Of a DNA stretch of 64,000 bases, positions 55,468-64,000 are shown one piece after another. This DNA is from Candidatus Rifleibacteriota bacterium (GTDB lineage Bacteria > Muiribacteriota > Ozemobacteria > Ozemobacterales > Ozemobacteraceae): positions 241,340 through 305,339 of the forward strand of contig JADFZL010000006.1 of the NCBI GenBank assembly GCA_015232575.1, read 5' to 3'. Each line of letters begins with the position of its first letter. Position 1 is the first letter of the stretch. Under the pieces are notes generated by a model. The model ran no database searches. It saw only the letters and a program-made list of their open reading frames with translations, and was not told the DNA's origin. Position numbers and translations under genes: made by a program.

Positions 55468-57651
55468 TTATCTCTTAAGCGATAATGCAATTCTTTTTCT
55501 CTGAGTATCGACTTCAAGAACGGTAACTTTTACTTTCTGTCGTGGTTTCACGATTTCTCCCGGATCTTTTATGAAACGGTCTGCCAGTTCGCTTACATGA
55601 ACAAGCCCGTCCTGATGTACTCCGATATCGACAAATGCGCCAAATTTTGTAACATTAGTGACAATTCCGGGTAATTTTTGTCCGGGTTTCAAATCGTCAA
55701 TCTTTTTCACGCTGTTATCGAATGAAAACACTTCAAATGACTTTCTGGGGTCTCTTCCGGGTTTTGCAAGTTCGCTCATTATGTCCTGAAGTGTAGGAAG
55801 TCCGATTTTGTCGGTTACATATTTTTCGAGTTTGATTTTTTTCCGCATTTCCTCATTTTTTATGAGGTCCAGAACTGAACAGTTAAGATCTTCTGCCATT
55901 TTTTCTACAACTTTGTAGCTCTCAGGGTGAACCGCGCTGCTATCCAGCGGATTTTTGGCTTCAGGAACCCTTAGAAATCCGGCAGACTGTTCAAAGGCTT
56001 TTGGTCCAAGTCTGGGAACTTTTTTCAGCTCTGATCGCGATTTAAATGGGCCATTTTCATTTCTCCAGGTCACGACATTTTTCGCAAGCTGATTTCCCAA
56101 ACCGGAAACATACGTTAAAAGCTCACCACTTGCCGTGTTTACGTTAACTCCGACCTGATTTACGCAGTTAGCGACAACATCGTCAAGACATTTTCGAAGC
56201 AGTGTCTGGTTTACATCGTGCTGGTACTGCCCTACCCCGATAGATTTCGGATCAATTTTCACGAGCTCTGCCAGCGGGTCCATCAGCCTGCGTCCAATTG
56301 AAACTGCCCCTCGGACGGTAATATCCTGATCAGGAAATTCGTTTCTGGCAACTTCAGAGGCAGAATATATTGAAGCTCCGCTCTCATTAACCATAATTAT
56401 CGGAATTTCGAGATTCAGAGAGTTGAAGAATTCTTCTGTTTCCCGGCTTGCAGTGCCGTTTCCAATTGCAATTGCCTTAAGATCAAATCTCTTAATCAAA
56501 CTTGGAATCAAAAGTGCGGCTTCGTTTTGTTTTGCGTCTGATTGTCCGATAAAAATTGCAGTGTTGAAAAGAAGCTTTCCCTGAGAATCAAGACAGACAG
56601 TTTTGCATCCGGTTCTGAACCCCGGATCTACAGCCATCATGGCTTTTCCACCGAGTGGCGATTCCATGAGAACTTCACGTAAATTGTCGGCAAAAACCCT
56701 TATCGCTTCTTCATCAGCCCGTTCTTTCAGTTCCTGGCGAATTTCATTTTCCATGGATGGCGCCAGAAGGCGCTTATAACTGTCTTCGACGGCGAGTGAA
56801 ATCTGCTCACGCAGAAACACCGAGTTTGCTGCATCGGAAGCCTTCTGAGAAGAAACTTTTATCTGAATTGATGAACCCGACCGTCCGAGGTATCTGTTTT
56901 TGAGAAGCTGAATAGCCTCGTCTTCCTGCGGATTGATTGACAGCTTCAGGAATCCTTCATTTTCACCGCGAAACATTGCAAGAAGTCGATGCCCTGATGT
57001 TTTGATAATAAGCTCTTCTGATTTGAAGTAATCGCGATACTTGGCTCCTTCTTCTTCTTTTCCCTTTACTCCGCTTGAAGTCAGCAATGCCTTTTCTGAA
57101 AATAACTTTCTGATTGTCTGACGGTTATCAATATCTTCGTTTACAGTTTCTGCAATAATGTCTCTAGCCCCTGCAACAGCGTCTTCGGCAGTTTCAACAC
57201 CTTTTTCAGCAGAAATGTATTTTTGAATTTCCTGTTGAATGTCTCCTGAAAAATTCTGCAGCATAATAAGATTTGCCAGAGGTTCAAGCCCTTTTTCTCT
57301 TGCTATCATGGCTCTGGTTCGGCGTTTTGGTTTATATGGAAGATAGATATCTTCAAGAGTGGTCATATCTTCAGCGTTCATGACAGAAGCTTTCAACTCA
57401 TCCGATAGAAGATTACGCTCTTCAAGGGATTTTACAATAGATGCACGTCTTTCGTCGAGTTGTACAAGTTTTTCCAGACCGTCTCTGATAGCCATAATAG
57501 CTACTTCATCAAGACATCCCGTGGCTTCTTTTCTATATCTGGCAATAAAAGGAACTGTCGCTCCTTCTTCCAGTAGTTGTGCAACCGCTGAAATCTGATT
57601 TTCAGCAATTGAAGTATTCTTTGCAATTTTTTTCAGATGATTTTTTTCCAC
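55468..57651 (-). CDS. tex: Tex-type S1 RNA-binding transcription accessory protein
   Basis: 727 residues from a GTG preceded by AAGGAG. Tex domains are in order: an N-terminal helical domain (AENQISAVAQLLEEGATVPFI, KEATGCLDEV), a YqgF/RNase-H-like domain (MMAVDPGFRTGCKTV), two HhH motifs (VNVNTASGELLTYVSGLG, VPRLGPKAFEQSAGFLRV) and a C-terminal S1 domain (PGIVTNVTKFGAFVDIGV, VHVSELADRF). Tex binds nucleic acid and is linked to transcription and, in some bacteria, toxin or pathogenesis gene expression. It is upstream of the FecR gene on the same strand, 64 bp away. Confidence 0.95.
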   Translation of the reverse strand: MEKNHLKKIAKNTSIAENQISAVAQLLEEGATVPFIARYRKEATGCLDEVAIMAIRDGLEKLVQLDERRASIVKSLEERNLLSDELKASVMNAEDMTTLEDIYLPYKPKRRTRAMIAREKGLEPLANLIMLQNFSGDIQQEIQKYISAEKGVETAEDAVAGARDIIAETVNEDIDNRQTIRKLFSEKALLTSSGVKGKEEEGAKYRDYFKSEELIIKTSGHRLLAMFRGENEGFLKLSINPQEDEAIQLLKNRYLGRSGSSIQIKVSSQKASDAANSVFLREQISLAVEDSYKRLLAPSMENEIRQELKERADEEAIRVFADNLREVLMESPLGGKAMMAVDPGFRTGCKTVCLDSQGKLLFNTAIFIGQSDAKQNEAALLIPSLIKRFDLKAIAIGNGTASRETEEFFNSLNLEIPIIMVNESGASIYSASEVARNEFPDQDITVRGAVSIGRRLMDPLAELVKIDPKSIGVGQYQHDVNQTLLRKCLDDVVANCVNQVGVNVNTASGELLTYVSGLGNQLAKNVVTWRNENGPFKSRSELKKVPRLGPKAFEQSAGFLRVPEAKNPLDSSAVHPESYKVVEKMAEDLNCSVLDLIKNEEMRKKIKLEKYVTDKIGLPTLQDIMSELAKPGRDPRKSFEVFSFDNSVKKIDDLKPGQKLPGIVTNVTKFGAFVDIGVHQDGLVHVSELADRFIKDPGEIVKPRQKVKVTVLEVDTQRKRIALSLKR

Positions 57652-57777
57652 AAAATTGTTCTCCTTAAGTAAGACTAAACGAGCTCAAATAATTTGCCGT
57701 AAGTTTAAATGAAAAAAGCTGTCAGGTCAACTAAAGGAAAAATATAGGAAAAATTATCCGATGTCCCTTAAGAATTA

Positions 57778-57806
57778 TTGACAAAGAAAGTTGCTAGAGC
57801 TATCCT
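57778..57806 (+). promoter_or_regulatory. Promoter of the corrinoid methyltransferase operon
   Basis: TTGACA (57778-57783), 17-bp spacer, TATCCT (57801-57806). It has the same shape as the promoter of the phosphorothioation operon. The ATG at 57856 follows GAGAGAG. Confidence 0.6.
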
Positions 57807-57855
57807 TATAAGAGAAAATGTATATTGTGAGATCGGAATTTGAAAGAGAGAGAAT

Positions 57856-58512
57856 ATGCAGAAGGAAGAAGTAAGAAAACAGTTACTCGAATTGATTCTG
57901 GCCGGAAATCTTGATGAAACGAGAATTCTGATCAATTCATGGGCTGCAATTCACAGCTATCGAAGTGCTGCTTCTGAAATTCTTGACCCAGTCCTTGAAG
58001 AAATAGGACAACTTTGGGGTGGTGAAAAAATAAGCCTTGCAGCAGGTTATCTCACAGGAAAAATCGCTGAAGAAACCTATCTGAAAATTCTTGATAACCA
58101 GGAAATAATTGTTAAGCCAAAAGGATGTGCAATCATTGGAAACGTCGAAGATGACTTTCATTCTCTTGGCCGAAGACTCGTTGGCATCTTCCTGAAAAAT
58201 GCCGGCTGGAACGCAGTGGATCTTGGAAACGATGTCTCAGCAAAAACATTTGTTGATTCAGCCGTTGAGCATAACGCAAGCGTCATTGGCGCATCTGCAA
58301 TGATGTTCACAACCGCTGAAAACATTATAAAAATCAGGAATGAGATTGATGAACGCGGCCTGACATCACGCATAAAACTCGCTGTGGGTGGCGCTGTCTT
58401 CAAAATGCGCCCGGAACTTGTAGCAGAAGTTGGAGGGGATGGTACTGCCTTAAGCGCTCTTGACGCACCAGCTTTGTTTGAAAAGTTAACCGGGCAAACC
58501 GGGCAGAGGTGA
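57856..58512 (+). CDS. Corrinoid (B12-binding) methyltransferase protein
   Basis: 218 residues. A helical cap (~10-85) precedes a B12-binding Rossmann domain whose ligand motif DFHSLG (DxHxxG) lies in GNVEDDFHSLGRRL (~98-111), followed by NAGWNAVDLGNDV and the GG (VGGAVFKM) strand. This is the MtaC/MtmC-type corrinoid carrier: the His binds cobalt and the protein shuttles a methyl group between a substrate methyltransferase and the UroD-like enzyme encoded next (4 bp away). It heads a four-gene operon. Confidence 0.93.
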   Translation: MQKEEVRKQLLELILAGNLDETRILINSWAAIHSYRSAASEILDPVLEEIGQLWGGEKISLAAGYLTGKIAEETYLKILDNQEIIVKPKGCAIIGNVEDDFHSLGRRLVGIFLKNAGWNAVDLGNDVSAKTFVDSAVEHNASVIGASAMMFTTAENIIKIRNEIDERGLTSRIKLAVGGAVFKMRPELVAEVGGDGTALSALDAPALFEKLTGQTGQR

Positions 58513-58516
58513 TGAA

Positions 58517-59533
58517 ATGAACTCTATTGAAAGGGTAATGGCTGCCTATCACGGAAAACCTCAGAGCCGGCCTCCTTATACACTCATACTAAGCTTGTAT
58601 GGTGCCCGGCTAATAAAGGCAAATCTTCATCAATACTATAGAAGCCCTCAAATATATTTAGATGGTCAGAAGGCTGTCTTAGACAAATTCGAACCCGACC
58701 TTCTTTTTACTCCTTTTGCTCTGGCTCTTGAGGCAGAAGCTTTCGGAAGCCAACTCGCTTTCATACCTGACGACGCGCCAGTTATCCGCAAACCGGCAGT
58801 AAACACACCTGAGGATTTTCTGGAAAAGTTTACTCCCGATCTGCAAAACAGCCCGGGCATTCTATACATGAGAGAATCAGCCAGACTTCTTGCACAGGAA
58901 TGCAATGGTAAAGTGCCTGTATGCGGAGTTATAACTTCGCCGGTAGACTTGCCATTACTTATAATGGGTATGGACAAATGGATTGAAACAATACTTTTTT
59001 TCCCTTCCAAAGCAAGAGAAGTGCTCCAAATGTGCAGCAGACATTTTGTATCGCTTGCCAATTCAATGTTTCAGGATGGTATTAATTTCATTGGCATTAC
59101 TACAGCTCTCACAAACCCGAAAATATTTTTCCAGAAGCAGATAGACGAAATTATCATGCCAGCTCTTACTGATTCACTTGAAAAATTGAACGGTCCGATT
59201 GTTTTTCATCACGGTGGAAGTCAGATTCTGCCTCTGCTTCCGCAGTATCTGAAGCTTCCCAATCTGGCAGCATTCGTAATCGACCAGCGTGATTCATTCG
59301 CATCTGTGCGCGAAATACTCGGACCCAATCGCCTTTTGCTCGGAAATCTTTTTGGTCCGGGCCTTTCCAGAACACCAGAAAATATTGTCATTAAAAATGT
59401 TGAACAGATACTTGAAGACCGCAAAGATGACCCATTCTTCATCTTCTGCACATCAGGCCCCGATGTCCCGATTTACACTCCACCGGAAACAATCAAGGCA
59501 ATAATAGATACAATTCAAGCAGTGCATAAATGA
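58517..59533 (+). CDS. UroD-type methyltransferase (MtaA/MtbA-like)
   Basis: 338 residues. It belongs to the uroporphyrinogen decarboxylase superfamily of corrinoid methyltransferases: MNSIERVMAAYHGKPQSRPP at the N-terminus, VPVCGVITSPVDLPLLIMG, IVFHHGGSQILPLL and GNLFGPGLSR. The His-x-Cys zinc site typical of MtaA is not obvious (HHGG is in its place), so the exact substrate is uncertain. It would pass a methyl group to or from the corrinoid protein, with coenzyme M or tetrahydrofolate as partner. Its stop overlaps the next start (ATGA). Confidence 0.85.
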   Translation: MNSIERVMAAYHGKPQSRPPYTLILSLYGARLIKANLHQYYRSPQIYLDGQKAVLDKFEPDLLFTPFALALEAEAFGSQLAFIPDDAPVIRKPAVNTPEDFLEKFTPDLQNSPGILYMRESARLLAQECNGKVPVCGVITSPVDLPLLIMGMDKWIETILFFPSKAREVLQMCSRHFVSLANSMFQDGINFIGITTALTNPKIFFQKQIDEIIMPALTDSLEKLNGPIVFHHGGSQILPLLPQYLKLPNLAAFVIDQRDSFASVREILGPNRLLLGNLFGPGLSRTPENIVIKNVEQILEDRKDDPFFIFCTSGPDVPIYTPPETIKAIIDTIQAVHK

Positions 59534-60129
59534 AAGATTTTCACATTATCACCTGTTCAATTCTGCAGCGTGAGACAGAAAAAATTCTGAAAGACGATGA
59601 ATGTTTTTCTGGAATAGGTTTGTCTGCCATTGATTCGATGCTTCACTTGCATCCGGAAAAACTTCATCAGGAAATGAAAAAATACATTTCCGAGCTTTCC
59701 GGCAAAAATATTGTTCTGGTTTACGGCGACTGCCACCCTTTCATCAAAGATATTGAAAAAAACTTTCGATGCCGCAAACTCAAAGGACATAATTGTGTCG
59801 AACTGATTTTAGGAGAAGAACCATATAAAAATTATATGAAGAATGAACCTTTGTTTCTTCTACCAGAATGGCTGCCTCGATGGCGTGAAATATTCCAGAA
59901 CGAATTTGGATTCAAGAGCACTTCATGTGCCCGCGCATTCATGCACGATTTTCGCAAAATCCTGCTGTATATTGACACAGGACTTATCCCGATACCAAAA
60001 ACAGATATCCATGACATATCTGTTTTTCTTGAAACGCCTGTACAAATCATTTCAGCACCCCTGATTTCTTTGAAACAAAATATTATAAACGCACTGAAAG
60101 AAGAAAGGTCTCCGCCAGATGATTCCTGA
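59530..60129 (+). CDS. DUF1638 protein
   Basis: 199 residues. FHIITCSILQRE at the N-terminus, DSMLHLHPEKLHQEM, ISELSGKNIVLVYGDCHP and a Cys-rich middle are DUF1638 features. The family travels with corrinoid methyltransferases and its function is not settled; a role in metal or cobalamin handling, or in reactivation of the corrinoid, is often guessed. Here it is the third gene of that operon, coupled to the previous one (ATGA) and overlapping the histidine kinase gene by 11 bp. Confidence 0.85.
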   Translation: MKDFHIITCSILQRETEKILKDDECFSGIGLSAIDSMLHLHPEKLHQEMKKYISELSGKNIVLVYGDCHPFIKDIEKNFRCRKLKGHNCVELILGEEPYKNYMKNEPLFLLPEWLPRWREIFQNEFGFKSTSCARAFMHDFRKILLYIDTGLIPIPKTDIHDISVFLETPVQIISAPLISLKQNIINALKEERSPPDDS

Positions 60130-62152
60130 CAGGCTTCAAATGTTTCTCCGGAATGATCTTTTATCAAACATCCTCAAATATTCCGAGGACATCGGTAAAT
60201 GCGGATTCCAATTAACCATGCAGATTCGGGAAATTATTGGAAGTCGCCTGGTAGCCCTTTTCGAACGCAACTTTGATGGAAAATACTCAATCATCGGAAT
60301 TTGTCCGGAACGCAGAATTGATTTTTTTGAAAATCCTCAAATAAAACTTCTGATAGATTCATTTGATTTTTATACAAAATCAGAGATCATTAACAGCGAC
60401 AATAGAGATTATGGAAAAATCCTCAACGACCTGGGAATAAAAAACTCTTTTTTCATTCCAATTCGCTCTGGCAATCTAAACCAGGGTATGCTCCTTCTCA
60501 TTGACATTATGGACTCAAGAGGAATCAACGCCGTTTTCGAAGCTTTAGCAGATATTTCGCAGGTTCTGTCTCTAATTTTGAAAAATTCATTTCTGTTTCG
60601 AAATCTTGAAAAAATTGCCGAGCAGAAAACTCAGGCACTTCGTGAGAGTGAACTTAAATCCAGGGTTATCCTTGAAGTGGCAATGGATGGATTCTTGATT
60701 GCAGACCAAACCGGAAAGATTCTTGAATCCAATCAAGCCTTACTTAACATGACTGGTTATTCTTCAAACGAACTGATCGGCTTGAATTTTTCTCAGATAG
60801 ACGTGGAAAGCCCATCCCAAACTTTTTCCAATCGTATCAATCAGGCGATAACAGGAAATAATACTCGTTATGAATCAAAACTTCGAAGGAAAGACGGGAA
60901 AGAACTATTTGTCGATATAAGCATACAAAAAAAGCCCGGAAACAGCAGCGATATTTTTGCTTTCATACATGATCTGAGTAAAAGAAAACTTCTTGAAAAA
61001 GAACAGGAAGAACTTTTGGAAAATCTGGCTCAGTCACAGAAGATGGAATCTATTGGCAGACTCGCAGGCGGAGTAGCTCATGATTTCAACAATATGCTCG
61101 GAGTAATTTTCGGAAACATCGATTTGATTTTATCCCAACTTTCCTCTAAAGATCAAATGCATGAAAAAATTCTGCAAATTCAGAAAGCTGCGAGAAATTC
61201 TGCCGCTCTGACCCGCCAATTGCTTACCTTTGCCAGAAAACAGCCTATGGAGCCAGTAGTTCTCAATATTAACGAAACTATTAAAAACATGTTAAGCCTT
61301 CTCACTCGCTTAATTGGCGAAAACATTGAGCTGGTATGGATGCCGGCAAAAGAACTGAAACTCATTAAAATGGATCCGGTTCAACTCGACCAGATCCTCA
61401 CAAACTTATGTATAAACGCCCGGGATGCCATATCTGGAATTGGTAAAATTCAAATTGAAACCGGAAACGTTACGTTTTGTAAAAAATTGTCGTCTTTTTC
61501 TAATGATGTTTATGATGGTGATTATGTATATTTTTCAGTGACTGACAACGGTTCTGGAATGGAAAAAGACACTATTTCCCACATTTTCGAGCCATTTTTT
61601 ACCACAAAAGAAGCCGGCAAAGGCACTGGCCTTGGCATGCCGACAGTATATGGAATCACCAAGCAGAATGGCGGATTGATTGATATCAACAGCAAACTTG
61701 GGGTCGGAAGTGAATTCAAAATCTTTTTTCCCACTGTTTCAGACAAATTTACTCATTCTGCTGAACCGATCAAACCAAAGATGTTAGAACCTTCAACCGG
61801 AACAATTCTTCTTGTCGAAGACGAAATAAGCCTGCTGCAACTGACCGAAACTCTTCTCAAAAGGCTCGGATACAAAGTTTTTGCAACACACTCTCCATTT
61901 GAAGCTCTAAAAATTGCTGAAGCACAATCAGGAAAAATCGACATTTTACTATCAGACGTTGTTATGCCAGAAATGAATGGATATAGACTTTCAGAAAAAT
62001 TGAAAGAACTGTATCCAAATTTAAAAATCCTTCTGATGTCAGGATATTCGAATGGAAACCTGCCGGGAAATATCAATGCTAAATTGCTTCCAAAACCTTT
62101 CAAACTGAGCGATCTGAGCCTGAATATTCAAAATCTGCTGAAAGAAAAATGA
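60119..62152 (+). CDS. Hybrid sensor histidine kinase (GAF-PAS-HisKA-HATPase-REC)
   Basis: 677 residues. An N-terminal GAF-like sensor (~20-165) is followed by a PAS domain (~170-290: GFLIADQTGKILESNQALLNMTGYSSNE), a HisKA box with His321 in RLAGGVAHDFNNML, a HATPase_c domain (NLCINARDAI, DNGSGME, FTTKEAGKGTGLGMPTVYG) and a receiver domain with Asp613 in LLSDVVMPEMNG. The His followed by DFNN is the HWE/DFNN type common with hybrid kinases. No membrane span, so it senses a cytoplasmic signal. It is co-transcribed with the corrinoid genes, so it may sense their substrate or redox state. No separate response regulator is nearby. Confidence 0.93.
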   Translation: MIPDRLQMFLRNDLLSNILKYSEDIGKCGFQLTMQIREIIGSRLVALFERNFDGKYSIIGICPERRIDFFENPQIKLLIDSFDFYTKSEIINSDNRDYGKILNDLGIKNSFFIPIRSGNLNQGMLLLIDIMDSRGINAVFEALADISQVLSLILKNSFLFRNLEKIAEQKTQALRESELKSRVILEVAMDGFLIADQTGKILESNQALLNMTGYSSNELIGLNFSQIDVESPSQTFSNRINQAITGNNTRYESKLRRKDGKELFVDISIQKKPGNSSDIFAFIHDLSKRKLLEKEQEELLENLAQSQKMESIGRLAGGVAHDFNNMLGVIFGNIDLILSQLSSKDQMHEKILQIQKAARNSAALTRQLLTFARKQPMEPVVLNINETIKNMLSLLTRLIGENIELVWMPAKELKLIKMDPVQLDQILTNLCINARDAISGIGKIQIETGNVTFCKKLSSFSNDVYDGDYVYFSVTDNGSGMEKDTISHIFEPFFTTKEAGKGTGLGMPTVYGITKQNGGLIDINSKLGVGSEFKIFFPTVSDKFTHSAEPIKPKMLEPSTGTILLVEDEISLLQLTETLLKRLGYKVFATHSPFEALKIAEAQSGKIDILLSDVVMPEMNGYRLSEKLKELYPNLKILLMSGYSNGNLPGNINAKLLPKPFKLSDLSLNIQNLLKEK

Positions 62153-62263
62153 TCTTTTCTGAACATCGCAAACAGAACGCCCACGCTCCCAGAAATAGAT
62201 TCAATCAATTTAAGCAACCTAATGATATTTTGCCTTTCAACTCAGCTGGAAAATAATTATCAG

Positions 62264-62492
62264 CTTAACTCATTTCAGGCTATTTCCCTAAAATAGGGCA
62301 GTATTCATTAAATACTAGCCTGGAATAAAATTCCTGGTCAATATTTACCATCTGTATATTCAACTTACTGAGCCTGATTTTGAAAACAAGAAGAGATTTT
62401 GTTTGAGTCAAATTCTTTTCTCAATCGCAAGGCTTTGCCTATTTCTGGAAGATACCAGGTATAATCACCAGAAACAACACAATAACTTGTTG
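62264..62492. repeat. Left copy of the ~230-bp repeat around the PIN-toxin module
   Basis: Aligns by eye along its length with 63645-63877. The last 31 bp (62462-62492) are identical in both copies, the rest has many substitutions. A short frame on the minus strand (62574-62365, CYVVSGDY-like peptide) has a counterpart in the right copy broken by a stop, so the repeat may descend from a coding gene. The rest of 62153-62767 holds no supported gene. Confidence 0.7.
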
Positions 62493-62733
62493 ACCGACTC
62501 ACTCGGAGATTGGATGGCAAGTTCGTTTCAGGTTTGAGGGATAAGCGGCTTCGGCGAATGGATAAAATTCTCATCAGAAAAATTTCTATTTCTATTGCCC
62601 TTAATTTAAGTTATAATTTATATAGATTTTTTTAGCAGGGTATCGATGAGAAAAGGAAATAGTTCAGCTTGTTCCTTAATTATAACTGATATACCCATCT
62701 AGTCTGAGAATTAAAAGTTTTTATTCTTTTGGT

Positions 62734-62739
62734 TATAAT
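62734..62739 (+). promoter_or_regulatory. -10 box of the VapC-like module
   Basis: Perfect TATAAT; at 17 bp upstream the -35 is weak (TTAAAA). The start would lie near 62746, 22 nt ahead of the chosen ATG. Confidence 0.5.
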
Positions 62740-62767
62740 CGCAGCTTTCTCTAAAAGGATGTTAACG

Positions 62768-63280
62768 ATGAAAAAGAAGATTTCAATGAGCGGAAAGAAA
62801 AGAGTTTACATAGAAACTTCTATCATAAGCTATCTCACCAGTTTGCCTTCCAGAAATCTTCTTGTTGCAGCATGGCAAAGTTTGACCACAGAATGGTGGG
62901 ATAAGCGTCGGAATGATTTTGATTTATTTGCCTCGGAGTTGGTAATGGAGGAAGCAAGTCGGGGTGATCCGTTAGCTTCAAAAAGAAGAATCAAAGTTCT
63001 TGATGGAATTCCTTTTCTGAAATTGACCGATTCCGCCATTCATCTTTCTCAAAAACTCATTTCAAAAGGCGCTCTTCCTTCAAAAGCGAGTGATGACGCA
63101 TTACACATTTCTCTTGCCGCCATCCATAGAGTTGATTATCTTTTAACCTGGAACTGCAAGCATATTGATAACGCCGAAAACAAGCCCCTTGTTCGCGCTA
63201 TAACTATATCAGAGGGGTATCATTTTCCCGAAATATGCACACCAAATGAACTCCTTGGAGGAGATCCAAATGAAGAATGA
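62768..63280 (+). CDS. PIN-domain (VapC-like) toxin ribonuclease
   Basis: 170 residues from the ATG at 62768, which has AAAAGG at the right spacing; longer frames from TTG 62729 or ATG 62759 lack this. The PIN fold is recognisable: VYIETSIISYLTS at 13-25 (Glu16 in the first catalytic position, as in the VYIETTIPSYL-type subfamily), FASELVMEEASRGD at 54-67, SDDALHISLAAIHRVDYLLTWNCKHI at 108-133. Acidic residues at 16, 61/62, 109/110 and 123 form the metal site. VapC toxins cleave tRNA or rRNA. The next gene starts within the last codons and is the likely antitoxin. Confidence 0.85.
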   Translation: MKKKISMSGKKRVYIETSIISYLTSLPSRNLLVAAWQSLTTEWWDKRRNDFDLFASELVMEEASRGDPLASKRRIKVLDGIPFLKLTDSAIHLSQKLISKGALPSKASDDALHISLAAIHRVDYLLTWNCKHIDNAENKPLVRAITISEGYHFPEICTPNELLGGDPNEE

Positions 63281-63452
63281 AATAATGGAAGAACTTTGGA
63301 AAATTAAAGATGAATTAGCCCAGGAAAATGATTATGATGTAGCGGAGCTTGTAAAAACTCTTCGCAAAAAGGAGAAAAGGCTGAAAGGCTACATTGTCGA
63401 TTTTTCTGGTGAGCAAGAGGATAAATTATCGAAAAAAAATAAAGCCGCCTGA
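63270..63452 (+). CDS. Small partner of the PIN toxin (putative antitoxin)
   Basis: 60 residues from the ATG at 63270, preceded by GGAGGAG; an upstream in-frame start at 63246 is less likely. The protein, MKNEIMEELWKIKDELAQEN then DYDVAELVKTLRKKEKRLK, is amphipathic and helical, with a basic middle and a disordered Lys-rich tail. Such small genes overlap or follow PIN genes of this type and are presumed antitoxins. Here the order is toxin first, antitoxin second, which is reverse to the usual VapBC order. No recognised DNA-binding motif. Confidence 0.65.
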   Translation: MKNEIMEELWKIKDELAQENDYDVAELVKTLRKKEKRLKGYIVDFSGEQEDKLSKKNKAA

Positions 63453-63644
63453 TAAAAGAAATCAGTTTAAACATCGCTTGGCATCGTTGAGACCTTTGCT
63501 ATTGCGTGTTACTATTGCTCTTATAAATCAAGACGGTTCTTAATTATTGAAGGCTTATTGCCAGCTTTTGCTTAAGTTGTTTTTTTAGAAACGTTACATT
63601 TTTCTTCAATTCCGGGAGAATAGTCTTTGGCAAAGAAATATCAA

Positions 63645-63877
63645 CTTATCTCTTTTCCGGCTACTTCCCCAAGATTGGTATTATTTATTTAACCTATCTT
63701 AGAATGAAAATATCTTTTCAATCTATATTATTTGCTGTATATTAACCGACATGGAGCTGATTATTGAAAAAAGAATAGGTTTTGTTTGGTTAAAATTCAA
63801 TTCTCAATCAGTAAGACTTTTCTTGTTTTTGGAAGATGCTTTGGGGTAATCACCAGAAACAACACAATAACTTGTTG
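63645..63877. repeat. Right copy of the ~230-bp repeat around the PIN-toxin module
   Basis: Partner of 62264-62492 in direct orientation. Its last 31 bp (63847-63877) are identical to the left copy. Together they flank the toxin-antitoxin pair, as expected if the module moved or was duplicated as a cassette. The rest of the 63453-63942 gap shows nothing else. Confidence 0.7.
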
Positions 63878-63942
63878 GATCTCGAAGAAGCTGTAGCTGC
63901 TAATGCGTTAAATTGGCCAGCAGGAATAATGTGAGGAAAAGT

Positions 63943-64000
63943 ATGGCAAAAATAGAAGGATTCAGAATTAAAAACTTCAGGTCCTTGAAGGACGCCACTC
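63943..64000 (+). CDS. AAA ATPase (OLD/RecF-like), N-terminus only
   Basis: The first 19 residues, MAKIEGFRIKNFRSLKDAT, are the standard opening of AAA_15/AAA_21 (OLD, RecF-like) ATPases, whose Walker A follows about 20 residues later, beyond the window. The ATG at 63943 follows GAGGA. Such ATPases are often defence or toxin-linked genes, for example with TOPRIM or PIN partners. Confidence 0.75.
   Translation, partial: MAKIEGFRIKNFRSLKDAT

Noticed and set aside
62153..62728. A complete gene in the 62365-62574 minus-strand frame
   Set aside because: Its counterpart in the right repeat copy is broken by a stop codon, and the frame lacks a ribosome site; it is more likely a remnant.
63645..63877. 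The repeats around the PIN module as integron attC sites
   Set aside because: The sequence ends include GTTGGAT-like and GCTTAAC-like pieces, but the ~230-bp length, the direct not imperfect-palindrome layout and the absence of an integrase make attC unlikely.
1..64000. CRISPR arrays and tRNA/rRNA genes
   Set aside because: No array of spaced direct repeats and no cloverleaf or rRNA segment was seen; the repeats noted are dispersed and unevenly spaced.

Overview
The window (about 40% G+C by eye) looks like a chromosomal segment of an anaerobic bacterium from a poorly sampled Gram-negative-type lineage. Support for this: consensus sigma70-like promoters with 17-bp spacers, many exported proteins, a corrinoid methyltransferase operon, a folate operon that uses a PTPS enzyme where folB would be expected, and several dispersed non-coding repeat families. 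I cannot name the phylum with confidence. No rRNA, tRNA or CRISPR was found.

Region 1 (1-16285) is a defence island. A truncated Rpn-type PD-(D/E)XK gene reads leftward off the edge. A divergent promoter then drives eight tightly packed + strand genes: DUF4007 (SspB-like), a large P-loop ATPase (SspC-like), a PP-loop sulfurtransferase of the PAPS-reductase type (SspD/DndC-like), a GIY-YIG nuclease, a DGQHR (DndB-like) protein, and three large genes resembling the DptF/DptG/DptH (SspF/G/H) restriction module. The last protein carries an FtsK/HerA ATPase and an apparent PD-(D/E)XK motif. The first genes would put phosphorothioate sulfur into DNA and the later ones would attack unmodified DNA. 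No cysteine desulfurase is present, so sulfur must come from a housekeeping IscS/SufS.

Region 2 (16500-30800) is core metabolism: a membrane protein, prolyl-tRNA synthetase, a TfoX-N protein, three radical SAM proteins (two are paralogues of each other), an ATP/ADP-carrier-like transporter, the folP-folK-folC-PTPS operon and an alpha/beta hydrolase.

Region 3 (30960-57700) is mixed housekeeping: PQQ-type propeller, DUF1566 lipoprotein-like exported protein, EttA, DUF1848, Sel1-repeat protein, YehS-like DUF1456 protein, U32 (TrhP-like) protein, a four-GAF HD-GYP phosphodiesterase, a CBM48-like membrane protein, PcrA translationally coupled to a free-standing degenerate intein-like Hint protein, a secreted protein with DPY motifs and 30-residue repeats, a CstA-type carrier, an exported phospholipase C-like protein, an M16 peptidase, a FecR-domain protein and Tex.

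Region 4 (57770-62152) is a corrinoid-protein / UroD-type methyltransferase / DUF1638 / hybrid histidine kinase operon. Region 5 (62260-64000) is accessory again: a VapC-like PIN toxin and partner gene bracketed by two copies of a diverged ~230-bp repeat, then the start of an AAA (OLD/RecF-like) ATPase cut by the window end. A MITE-like element with terminal inverted repeats and 8-bp target duplications occurs at 29644-29751 and 37971-38103, and related cores occur elsewhere.
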